Positions 1-6,334 of a stretch of DNA of 64,000 nucleotides are shown one piece after another (within the stretch, counting starts at the first letter, position 1; each line of letters opens with the position of its first letter). This DNA is from Gillisella vitis (GTDB lineage Bacteria > Pseudomonadota > Alphaproteobacteria > Rhizobiales > Rhizobiaceae): assembly GCF_021559775.1 (NCBI RefSeq), contig NZ_CP056049.1, positions 434,001 through 498,000 on the forward strand. The letters run 5' to 3'. The notes under the pieces were generated by a model. That model saw only the letters and a list, made by a program, of their open reading frames with translations, did not search any database and had not been told where the DNA came from. The position numbers and the translations under genes are program-made.

Positions 1-1500
1 CGCAGCCTGTTCGGTCGCACCTTGCGAAAGCTGCTCTGAGCCGGCGGAGAGCTGCTGTGAACCCGCTGAGACATTTTGACTTGCGGCTAATGCATCGGCA
101 ACAACCCCGCGAAGGCGCTCAACCATCGACACAAGTGCAATTCCCAGTGTGTCCTTGTCTGAAAGCGGCTCCGGCTCGACGGTTAAGTCGCCACTGGCAA
201 TCAGGTCGGCTATGGTTGCTGTGTTGCGCAGGTTGTCTACCATATTGTTGATCGCATTCTTCATGCTCGCATGATCGCCTTCGCATTCGATGTCCACATG
301 TTGGGTAAGATCACCGAAACTCACCTGGCGAAGAACGCGATTGCCCTCAGAGATCGGAAGAATGATAGCATCCAACATGCCGTTGATTCCCGAGACCAGC
401 TTGGCGAAATCCCCGACGAAATGATCGGCCGCGCCCCGCTCAGAGAGCTTGCCGGCTGTAGACGCGGCAATCAAGCGCTGAAGTTCAGTGGTAATCGCCC
501 GTAAATTTCCACGCAGAGTCTCGATAGTCTCATTGATGAAAGCTTTCTTGCCGGGGAACTGCTCGAGCGGCGCTTCAAAATTGCCCTCACCCAGCGCCTT
601 GATGCAGGCCATGGCCTTCTTTTTGACGGCGATGTGGCTGCTAACCATATCGTTGACGCCCTTGGCCATCACGGCAAAATCGCCCTTGAATTTCTCAACC
701 GGCACGAAGATGTCAATGTCGCCTTTATCGTGCTCGATCGACATCGTATTCATTTCAAAAATCAAACCCTTCAGATTTGCGCGCAAGGTTTCGATCGTCT
801 CATTGATGAATGCTTTTTTGCCGGGGAACTGCTCGAGCGACGCTTCGAAATTGCCCTCACCTAGCGCCTTGATGCAGGCCATGGCCTTCTTTTTAACTGC
901 AATGTGGCCCGCGACCATATCGTTGACGCCTTTGGCCATCACGGCAAAGTCACCCTTGAATTTTTCAACCGGCACGAAGACCTCAATGTCGCCCTTATCG
1001 TGCTCAAGCGACATCGTATTCATCTCAGAAATCAGGCCTTTGAGATTGGTACGCAAGGTTTCGATTGTCTCGTTGATGAAAGCTTTCTTGCCGGGAAACT
1101 GCTCGAGCGGTGCTTCAAAATTGCCCAACCCAAGTTCCTTGACGCAAGCCATGGCCTTTTTCTTGACCGCGATATGGCCACCGACCATGTCGTTAACGCC
1201 TTTGGCCATGACAGCGAAGTCGCCCTTGAAGTCCTCTGAAGGTAACCTGACATCAATGTCGCCCTTGTCGTGCTCACCTGACATGTCAGCGATAGATGCC
1301 CCCAGCTTCTGCATCGGCTGCATACTGGCCTCAAGTAACTCGTTGACAGCAATCAGCATCTCTCTGGCTTCACCGGTGACTGCATCGAGATTTGCACGCG
1401 CGGCTAGTTTTCCGTCAGCGATACTAACTTTGACGCGCTGTATCTCAGCCACAGCCGCCTGAGATTTGGAAGATTTCTTCATTTGAGTGTAGAAAGACAT
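1..1500 (-). CDS. Methyl-accepting chemotaxis protein, cytoplasmic poly-HAMP type (5' part only)
   Basis: The gene starts with ATG at 1500 and runs off the left edge after 500 codons without a stop. The N-terminus (MSFYTQMKKSSKSQ) has no signal peptide or membrane segment, so this is probably a soluble chemoreceptor. After about 80 residues come three near-identical 90-residue units. Each contains GDFAVMAKGVNDMV and GNFEA.LEQFPGKKAFINETIETLR, which look like paired HAMP-type modules. Further HAMP-like segments follow (GDLTQHV near residue 395, GDLTVEP near 440). The visible end, with repeated QQLSAGSEQLSQGATEQA-type residues, is the start of the long signalling coiled coil. The missing part should contain the CheA/CheW-binding hairpin tip. 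Poly-HAMP soluble receptors are known in bacteria. The input sensed is unknown, and nothing nearby suggests a partner. Confidence 0.9.
   Translation of the reverse strand, partial: MSFYTQMKKSSKSQAAVAEIQRVKVSIADGKLAARANLDAVTGEAREMLIAVNELLEASMQPMQKLGASIADMSGEHDKGDIDVRLPSEDFKGDFAVMAKGVNDMVGGHIAVKKKAMACVKELGLGNFEAPLEQFPGKKAFINETIETLRTNLKGLISEMNTMSLEHDKGDIEVFVPVEKFKGDFAVMAKGVNDMVAGHIAVKKKAMACIKALGEGNFEASLEQFPGKKAFINETIETLRANLKGLIFEMNTMSIEHDKGDIDIFVPVEKFKGDFAVMAKGVNDMVSSHIAVKKKAMACIKALGEGNFEAPLEQFPGKKAFINETIETLRGNLRAITTELQRLIAASTAGKLSERGAADHFVGDFAKLVSGINGMLDAIILPISEGNRVLRQVSFGDLTQHVDIECEGDHASMKNAINNMVDNLRNTATIADLIASGDLTVEPEPLSDKDTLGIALVSMVERLRGVVADALAASQNVSAGSQQLSAGSEQLSQGATEQAA
480..1285 (-). repeat. 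Three tandem 270-bp (90-codon) repeats inside the chemoreceptor gene
   Basis: The same DNA recurs with an exact 270-bp period. For example, the stretch beginning GT(C/T)TCGAT.GTCT at 518 recurs at 788 and 1058, and the ATGGCC(A/T)T.GG(C/T) region recurs likewise. Units differ mainly at silent or conservative positions. The boundaries are approximate because the outermost flanks diverge. The repeats lie in frame and each encodes one pair of HAMP-like modules, so they represent internal gene amplification, not a mobile repeat. Confidence 0.9.
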
Positions 1501-1548
1501 CGTATATCCTCTATCGGAAGCTGTTTTGGGAGTTACTGTCGCTGATAA

Positions 1549-1791
1549 GTCGTTGGCGCCCTACGGCGACCGCCCTGTCAAGAACAGACCGGCCAGGTTT
1601 TTGCTGAAGCCCAAGCAGGTCATCAAAGCTACCTGGAATGCGCACTGGACCCCTATGGCCAAGCCCGCTTCCCTTTCGATGACCCGCTTGATAAACGCGG
1701 TAGCCAAGACACTGCTATCAGTGACGAAAACGCGCACGAATTCCTCTCGCTCCTTGAGGTTCAAGGGATCGACTACGAAACTCAGTCTTAA
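1549..1791 (+). pseudogene. Possible 3' remnant of a protein gene (no start codon)
   Basis: This frame opens directly after TGA-TAA stops at 1543-1548 and runs to a TAA at 1789-1791 without any ATG, GTG or TTG near its beginning. The translation is acidic, balanced and protein-like (for example YLECALDPYGQARFPFDDPL and a C-terminus ending GIDYETQS). It uses G/C-ending codons like its neighbours, unlike the overlapping alternative frames, which are basic and serine-rich. I do not recognise the family. The likeliest reading is the 3' end of a gene whose 5' part was lost when this junction next to the chemoreceptor formed. It could also be a chance open frame. Confidence 0.3.
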
Positions 1792-1981
1792 AACGTGATT
1801 TTATGTCGCGTCATGCGAAGGAACATCTCAACTGGATGCTGTGTGGTCTCAATTATAAGATGTAATTGTTAACCATGCCCTAAGGCAATCCCCTTTTTTT
1901 AGTGAGATCTCATGTAGCGCTCATGGATCTGTCGCGAGTTTTGGAAGGGTTTCAGACATGACCGTCGCTGGACGCAGTTAT

Positions 1982-2181
1982 GGCGCAATATTGCAAATAT
2001 TGTGATTTGGCTGGAACTGCCTATTATCGCCCGATCATCTGCCCTGACGTTTGAGATCCTGGGCGAGGCGTGAAACAACTTCGGTGAGAGCGCTGGGACA
2101 GAGACCAAAAGCACACTCAAGGGTCCGGGCTTCTCCGCGGATGGCGTCGATTAGATTTAAAATTGCAGCCTGTCCCTGCAT
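1982..2181 (-). mobile_element. IS6-family transposase 3' remnant (minus strand)
   Basis: Read on the minus strand, the segment encodes GQAAILNLIDAIRGEARTLE followed by CAFG and LTEVVSRLAQDL. This matches the C-terminal signature of IS6/IS26-type transposases (KGQA..FNL..IRGEAR.VE.AFG). About 40 bp after the stop, TTTGCAATATTGCGCC (1982-1997, minus strand) resembles a decayed IS6 terminal repeat (TTTGCAACAGTGCC in IS26). The catalytic DDE part is absent, so the element cannot move. Confidence 0.55.
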
Positions 2182-2412
2182 AAAAAGCCCGATGGGCTTT
2201 CCGGTACTATAGGTCTTCTCAAGAAAATTGCCGTCGAGATCGATATAGCGGACATATCGGTTGCTGTAGCTGCCGAGCGCCTTTCCATTGCCACCCGGAA
2301 AATTCATGCCATCGCAAAGCGTCGGTTCGACCTCGTCGAGATAAAGCGTACGTTCGGCACCAAACAATTGATCAAGCCTCTGATGCATTTGAGATATTTT
2401 CAATTTTTTCAA
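2035..2412 (-). CDS. Hypothetical protein, chimeric with an IS6 transposase tail
   Basis: This 125-codon frame starts at an ATG (MKKLKISQMHQRLDQLFGAE). Residues 1 to about 75 (containing DEVEPTLCDGMNFPGGNGKA and RYVRYIDLDGNFLEKTY) look like the N-terminus of an unrelated soluble protein that I cannot place. From about residue 78 the sequence becomes the C-terminal segment of an IS6-type transposase. The frame is therefore probably a fusion scar left by insertion and deletion, and may not encode a functional product. No good ribosome binding site is evident. The next gene debris, on the other strand, is a second copy of the same transposase tail. Confidence 0.4.
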   Translation of the reverse strand: MKKLKISQMHQRLDQLFGAERTLYLDEVEPTLCDGMNFPGGNGKALGSYSNRYVRYIDLDGNFLEKTYSTGKPIGLFMQGQAAILNLIDAIRGEARTLECAFGLCPSALTEVVSRLAQDLKRQGR

Positions 2413-2454
2413 GTCGAGAATGCGTCAGCATCTTCGAGACTTGGTATGAGAGGG

Positions 2455-2612
2455 TTCACGTTGAAAACGGCCTATGTGACGATCAAAGGGTTAGAGGCCA
2501 TGCGAGCGTTACGCAAAGGCCAGGCTACGATTTTCAACCTGACAAAAGGCATCCGTGGGCAGGCCCATATCGTTGAATGCTCCTTTGCCGTTCAAAAGGT
2601 TTGCAACAGAGC
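2455..2612 (+). mobile_element. IS6-family transposase 3' remnant (plus strand) with terminal repeat
   Basis: The plus strand encodes LKTAYVTIKGLEAMRALRKG followed by QATIFNLTKGIRGQAHIVEC and SFAV, the conserved C-terminal block of IS6-family transposases. It is followed within the same frame by TTTGCAACAGAGC (2600-2612), close to the IS26-type right terminal repeat TTTGCAACAGTGCC. Nothing upstream encodes the rest of the transposase, so this is a dead fragment. It points away from the minus-strand remnant at 1982-2181. The two share odd residues such as EC before the AF/SF motif, so they may come from the same element. Confidence 0.65.
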
Positions 2613-2807
2613 TGGATCGGCGTCCGTATTGTCAACCGGATAACAGCCAGAAATTGTGGTGCTGATGCTGACCATTTTTGACGGTCTGCATAGGGTATTC
2701 GGGAACGTGACTGACGTCTACTCTTGCGAAGATCTGAGCGGCTTTATACGAACATCGGCAGAAGATTGCATTTGATCGCCTGCTGCACACAATGAAAGCC
2801 GCCAGAA

Positions 2808-3617
2808 ATGTCTCTTGGATGTTACGATATCGAAATGCGCAAGCGGAAAGCCGCCGTTCTCGTCGTGCTGTTCTCCCATTCGACCAAGCATCATTTCAAG
2901 TCTGTCGATTTTCCGGCGGACGTCCTGAGCATCGCGGATAAGGAAGACACCTATTTCACCAACACGCCAGATATTCTGGCGAATTTCATAAAAGATGTCA
3001 GTGCGCCATACGATCTGGTGATTACGATTGGTGGAAGCAAAGGAGGGCATGGGGCGCTGTATCACGGCACGCTTCTCGCTCGCATGATCGAAAAACCTGT
3101 TCGTGTCCTTGCCTTCAGCCCGGTTGTCATGCTCTCGGATAACCCGAATGACGTGCCATATGTGTCCTACCAAAAGCTGATGGAGCGAGCGCAGACGACA
3201 CCAGAACTGGCGGAAAACCTGCGCCAGTCAACCCAGGTGATAACAGCAGACCCGCCGCCCAATCTCACGGCCTTCTGCATCGTCGGGGCCGACAATAAAT
3301 GCGACTGTGTCGAGGCCAGCCGACTGATCGGCGCGCATATCTTGACGCTGCCTATGCATCACCATGAAACTGTCATCCCATTCCTTTGCGATACCAGCGA
3401 TGCCAGAGCGGTGACGAAAACCGTGCTGGTGCTGTATGATAGAGCCGCAGAGGAGGCCGATGTTGCCCATCTGCTTGAAAAAGGCAGCGTTGACAAAATG
3501 ATCGCGGACCTTTCCCGCGTTCCAAAACAGCCTCGCCTCGATGAACTGACGAATCTTGTCATAAAGGGTGATGCAAGCATTGTGAGGCAGGCTGTGACAA
3601 CGGCAGGCGCTCTTTAA
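2808..3617 (+). CDS. Alpha/beta-hydrolase-like protein of unknown function
   Basis: The protein has 269 residues if started at 2808, or 260 from the in-frame ATG at 2835. A stop lies just upstream of 2808 and neither start has a strong ribosome binding site. The fold is suggested by alternating strands and helices and by ITIGGSKGGHGAL (about residues 72-84), which fits a GxSxG-like nucleophile elbow in GGSKGG. A late PMHHHETVIPF (about 184-194) could carry the histidine. There is no signal peptide or membrane segment. Substrate and pathway cannot be inferred. The neighbours are transposon debris upstream and an ECF-type promoter with an Rrf2 gene downstream. It does not appear to be co-transcribed with either. 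Confidence 0.7.
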   Translation: MSLGCYDIEMRKRKAAVLVVLFSHSTKHHFKSVDFPADVLSIADKEDTYFTNTPDILANFIKDVSAPYDLVITIGGSKGGHGALYHGTLLARMIEKPVRVLAFSPVVMLSDNPNDVPYVSYQKLMERAQTTPELAENLRQSTQVITADPPPNLTAFCIVGADNKCDCVEASRLIGAHILTLPMHHHETVIPFLCDTSDARAVTKTVLVLYDRAAEEADVAHLLEKGSVDKMIADLSRVPKQPRLDELTNLVIKGDASIVRQAVTTAGAL

Positions 3618-3743
3618 ACCTGATCGAATCGACCTAAAGCCTGCGCTTGCATTCATCATTGCCGCCACAGGCATCTCACAAGGATCGAAGCGTCGTCTTG
3701 AACGACAAAGCTCCCGCGCGGGCGAAAAAAATCTTACGCTATG

Positions 3744-3772
3744 GTCCCAAACCGAACCGGCGACACGTCTAT
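3744..3772 (+). promoter_or_regulatory. Candidate FecI-type ECF sigma promoter upstream of the Rrf2 gene
   Basis: GTCCCAA (3744-3750), a 15-nt spacer and CGTCTAT (3766-3772). The same two boxes with exactly the same spacer occur upstream of the TonB receptor gene (44967-44995) and of fecR (52252-52280). CGTC-containing -10 boxes are typical of ECF sigma factors. Assignment to the ECF sigma factor at 51542-52084 is inferred from the shared pattern and from its cognate genes carrying the other copies. Confidence 0.7.
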
Positions 3773-3857
3773 CCATCAGCAAGCGAACGTGGTGCCTCCT
3801 GAGGCGCACCTTTGATCTCCTGCATAATTCCTCAAGCCAGAGTTGGCTCACAGAGAA

Positions 3858-3899
3858 AATTATGTAGCGAATATAAGGCATTACGGCGTTTTTTGTGCG
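3858..3899 (+). promoter_or_regulatory. 42-nt leader block shared with the fecR leader
   Basis: The block beginning AATTATGTAGC, through ATATAAGGCATTACGGCG to a terminal T6-GTGCG, aligns with 52318-52360 with about seven differences and one length change. Both copies lie between an ECF-type promoter and a start codon. The function is unknown. It could be an operator, a second promoter (ATATAA) or an RNA element. Confidence 0.55.
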
Positions 3900-3946
3900 T
3901 TTTCACAAGACGCACGTCGCTTAAGCAATGTGTTGGGGAGAGAGGG

Positions 3947-4432
3947 ATGATGCATTTCACACGCGAAACCATGACCGTCCTTGCGGTCCTCACGGCCTGT
4001 GCGTGCAGACCCGGCCGTAAGCTTGCCCTCTGGGAACTTACCGAATTGCACAATGGCCCCACAGGAGAGGTCGTCAAAAGCATCTTGCTGTTGCTCCGGC
4101 ATGAACTGTTGCACCGCGAGCCAGACGGCCGCGTGATGCTCGCCATCGATCCAGCCAGCGTCACATTGGGTGCCGTCCTGCGACTCACCCAACCCGATCT
4201 TCTCCAAGGCGATAAACACCGCAGCCATAGGCAGCAGAACGTATTCACGCTCGCCGTTGAAGCCGCATCAGTGAATTTCGTGCGGATGGCTGACAAGTTC
4301 ACGCTCGCCGATCTCATCGCGGACCGCCCATCCGTTGCCTCAGGGCAATCAGGCGTCTGCTTCCAGAGTGTCGTCCACGGGGGACAACTGGGGTGCGGGC
4401 AACAGCATCAGACGTTCGCGAACAGGGCGTGA
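3947..4432 (+). CDS. Rrf2-family transcriptional regulator
   Basis: The ATG at 3947 follows a good GGGGAGAG ribosome binding site and gives 161 residues. The N-terminus MMHFTRETMTVLAVLTACAC and the following winged-helix region (ALWELTELHNGPTGEVVKSI, then LLLLRHELLHREPDGRVMLA) fit the Rrf2 fold, which includes RirA, IscR and NsrR. ITRPDLL-type wording at VLRLTQPDLLQ is also typical. The three regularly spaced cysteines that bind an Fe-S cluster in IscR and RirA are not present at the usual place, so iron-sulfur sensing is not supported. The last 84 bp overlap the convergent Rrf2 gene antisense, and residues after about 128 look like run-on sequence. It is probably transcribed from the ECF promoter at 3744, which ties it to the siderophore regulon. 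Confidence 0.75.
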   Translation: MMHFTRETMTVLAVLTACACRPGRKLALWELTELHNGPTGEVVKSILLLLRHELLHREPDGRVMLAIDPASVTLGAVLRLTQPDLLQGDKHRSHRQQNVFTLAVEAASVNFVRMADKFTLADLIADRPSVASGQSGVCFQSVVHGGQLGCGQQHQTFANRA

Positions 4433-4867
4433 GGTCACGAGGCTGCACTCCAGACAAGCGATAGCGGAGCTATCGGGCGAGGCCACGAGGTCCGCGACAG
4501 TAAAGCGGTCGAGCAAACTGACAAGAAAGGACGAGGCCGCGGCAACGATGCCGTCAAGCAAGGGTTGGCCTTTGAGCGTGCCGGGCTCCGGTTCTTCCGC
4601 GTTGCCGTCCAGTTCCGGCTGGGTGATCCGCAGCACATCGGCGAGCTTGATGTCCTTGGCATCACGCGCAAGGCGCAGACCACCGCCCGGCCCGCGATCG
4701 CTGTTGAGAAAGCCGTTACGGACCAGAAGAGCGACAACTTGATAGGCATGATCCCTCGTCGCGCCGACCTCTTGCGCCAGATGCTGGGCTGGGTATTTCG
4801 TCGATGGACTTTTCGCGCAGACCGTCAATATACCGATCGCTATTTCGGATTGCCGCTTCAGGCGCAT
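4349..4867 (-). CDS. Rrf2-family transcriptional regulator, last gene of the minus-strand operon
   Basis: Started at the ATG at 4867 (MRLKRQSEIAIGILTV, the normal Rrf2 N-terminus) the protein has 172 residues. An upstream in-frame ATG at 4903 would add 12. A winged helix with the wing signature RGPGGGLRLAR (about residues 59-69) is followed by DVLRITQPELDG. As in its neighbour on the other strand, the classic Fe-S cysteine triad is not evident; only one cysteine pair region (ACLECS) appears late. The gene begins 51-87 bp after the MATE gene on the same strand, so it probably belongs to the siderophore biosynthesis/export operon. It may regulate that operon. The C-terminal motif DRFTVADLVA parallels DKFTLADLIA in the other Rrf2 protein, indicating they are paralogues. 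Confidence 0.8.
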   Translation of the reverse strand: MRLKRQSEIAIGILTVCAKSPSTKYPAQHLAQEVGATRDHAYQVVALLVRNGFLNSDRGPGGGLRLARDAKDIKLADVLRITQPELDGNAEEPEPGTLKGQPLLDGIVAAASSFLVSLLDRFTVADLVASPDSSAIACLECSLVTSRPVRERLMLLPAPQLSPVDDTLEADA

Positions 4868-4954
4868 GGATGACACTATCAAGGGAGTTACTCGTTCAGC
4901 CATAGTCGCATATTTGGCTGATGGTGACCATGGGCTTCATTGTGCAAAACAATA

Positions 4955-6331
4955 TCAGGCAATGGCATTGCCCATCCATCCCCGCCCGTGCCAGCGCGAA
5001 AGCATGAAACCGGCCTTGAGTGTCTCTTCGATGATCAGCGCGTACCAGACACCTTCCACCCCATAGCCCGCCTGCACGCAAAACAGCCAGGCCAGCGGCA
5101 GGCCGAGCCCCCAGGTCAAGCCGATACTGACGAGGACCGGAACCCTGACATCGCCGACAGCCCTGAGCGAATGCAGCAACACGGTATTGAAGGCGAAGCC
5201 GGGTTGGATGAGGATGGTCAGCAGCAGAAGGTAGGTGGAAAGCGCCAGAACTTCACCGCCCTGCCCGAACAATCCGAGATATTGATCGGACAAGAGCCAG
5301 AACAGAAGCGCGATTGTCGTCGTGACCAAGGTCGCCGCAAAGCTGGAGCGCAGCGCCTGACGATAGGCGTCCTGCCGCCGACCTTCGCCCCAGCGATAGC
5401 CGACAAGCACCTCGTTTCCTTGGCTCACAGCCATAACGACAAGGATGAGAAACGTCATGGCCAGCATGACATAGGTACGGCTCAAGACACTTGAGACGCC
5501 GAAGCCCGCCACGAAGCCGAGCAGCACAAGCTGGTAAAAACCGTAGCCGATATAGTCCGAAACACTCGGAAAGGCGAGGACAAGCATGCGCCGCACAAGC
5601 GAGAGCCGCGCCCTGATCGGCCCACCCTCGAAACGAAGACCAAGGGCGCAATAGACGGCAAGGCCGAACATCAGCGCCATTGCAATCCTTGAGCCGAGTG
5701 TTGCATAGGCCGCACCTGTCACCCCAAGCGGGGGGATTGGTCCGGCACCAAGCACAAGAACATAGGTCGCCCCAATGTAAATCACCGACAGGAACAAGCC
5801 GGTCATCACAATCACCCGGCTGCTGCCGAAAGCCCTCAGGCAGGCAATCGCAGCCGTGGCAAGCGCATTGAAGACCATGGCAGCGGCAGCGAGGGAAAGA
5901 TAAAGGCTTGCATCGTGAACGATTGATGCCGGGACATCGAGAATCCGCAAGGCCACCGGTCCACCCAGAAACAGCAGACCGCCTACCAAAAGGCCAAGGA
6001 GCGTATTGGTGAAGACCGCAAGCGTTGCGATCTGCCGCGCACCCTCCTCGTCACCACGCCCGAGACTGTGCGATATCAGGATGACAGCGCCGATCCCGAC
6101 CATGCTCGAAATCTCGAAGACAACCTGAAGCACCTGCCGCACAATCGCCACGGCTGCTGCCGCATTGGCGGAATAGGCGCTCATAATCAGCATTTCCGAC
6201 AGCATGACCAGAAAGGTCAGCAGCGAATGCACGAACATCGGCAGGCTAAGCCGGAAAAGCGATTTTGTCGTTCGCGCCGATGGCGGGCGGCGCGGCGCGG
6301 CCGCATCGCCAAGGGTTTCAACTATCTGCAT
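4955..6331 (-). CDS. MATE-family efflux transporter, probable siderophore exporter
   Basis: A 458-residue multi-pass membrane protein with about twelve hydrophobic segments from residue 28 onward. It has the MATE-like internal duplication (SLPMFVHSLLTFLVMLSEML in the first half, LAFPSVSDYIGYGFYQLVLL in the second). MATE proteins export small molecules with Na+ or H+ antiport. The start codon lies three bases after the stop of NRPS N1, so translation is coupled to the assembly line. Its place in the operon suggests it carries the finished siderophore, or a precursor, across the inner membrane. No other exporter is encoded inside the two biosynthetic operons. Confidence 0.85.
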   Translation of the reverse strand: MQIVETLGDAAAPRRPPSARTTKSLFRLSLPMFVHSLLTFLVMLSEMLIMSAYSANAAAAVAIVRQVLQVVFEISSMVGIGAVILISHSLGRGDEEGARQIATLAVFTNTLLGLLVGGLLFLGGPVALRILDVPASIVHDASLYLSLAAAAMVFNALATAAIACLRAFGSSRVIVMTGLFLSVIYIGATYVLVLGAGPIPPLGVTGAAYATLGSRIAMALMFGLAVYCALGLRFEGGPIRARLSLVRRMLVLAFPSVSDYIGYGFYQLVLLGFVAGFGVSSVLSRTYVMLAMTFLILVVMAVSQGNEVLVGYRWGEGRRQDAYRQALRSSFAATLVTTTIALLFWLLSDQYLGLFGQGGEVLALSTYLLLLTILIQPGFAFNTVLLHSLRAVGDVRVPVLVSIGLTWGLGLPLAWLFCVQAGYGVEGVWYALIIEETLKAGFMLSRWHGRGWMGNAIA

Positions 6332-6334
6332 GCG

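Larger units (their letters stand above)
3618..3946 (+). promoter_or_regulatory. Long leader of the Rrf2 gene with promoter and conserved leader block
   Basis: This 329-bp gap holds no convincing gene. It contains the ECF-type promoter (3744-3772), a hairpin-forming stretch with GGTGCCTC/GAGGCGCACC arms just after it, and a 42-nt block (3858-3899) shared with the fecR leader. It also has a 6-bp inverted repeat GTGCGT/ACGCAC at about 3895-3915, and a GGGGAGAGAGGG ribosome binding site before the ATG at 3947. The roughly 170-nt untranslated leader is unusually long and hints at post-transcriptional or second-promoter control. Confidence 0.55.

Noticed and set aside
480..1285. Regular repeats considered as a CRISPR array
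   Set aside because: The period is 270 bp, in frame, with no short spacers; it is an intragenic protein repeat.
488..1462. Long plus-strand open frame (324 codons) with repetitive translation
   Set aside because: It is antisense to the repeated chemoreceptor gene; its repeats simply mirror the HAMP-unit DNA and the translation has no family resemblance.
1899..2120. 73-codon minus-strand open frame beside the IS6 remnant
   Set aside because: Overlaps the transposase tail in another frame and lacks protein-like composition.
2715..2721. CGTCTAC upstream of the hydrolase-like gene as a fourth ECF promoter
   Set aside because: The position 15 nt upstream reads GGGTATT, with no resemblance to GTCCCAA.
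3700..3735. CCCGCGCGGG followed by A-rich sequence as a terminator of the hydrolase-like gene
   Set aside because: The homopolymer is on the wrong strand for plus-direction termination, and no gene comes from the other side that would use it directly.
3832..4317. Minus-strand 161-codon frame opposite the plus-strand Rrf2 gene
   Set aside because: Ser/Arg-rich antisense shadow; the plus strand has the clear winged-helix protein and ribosome binding site.
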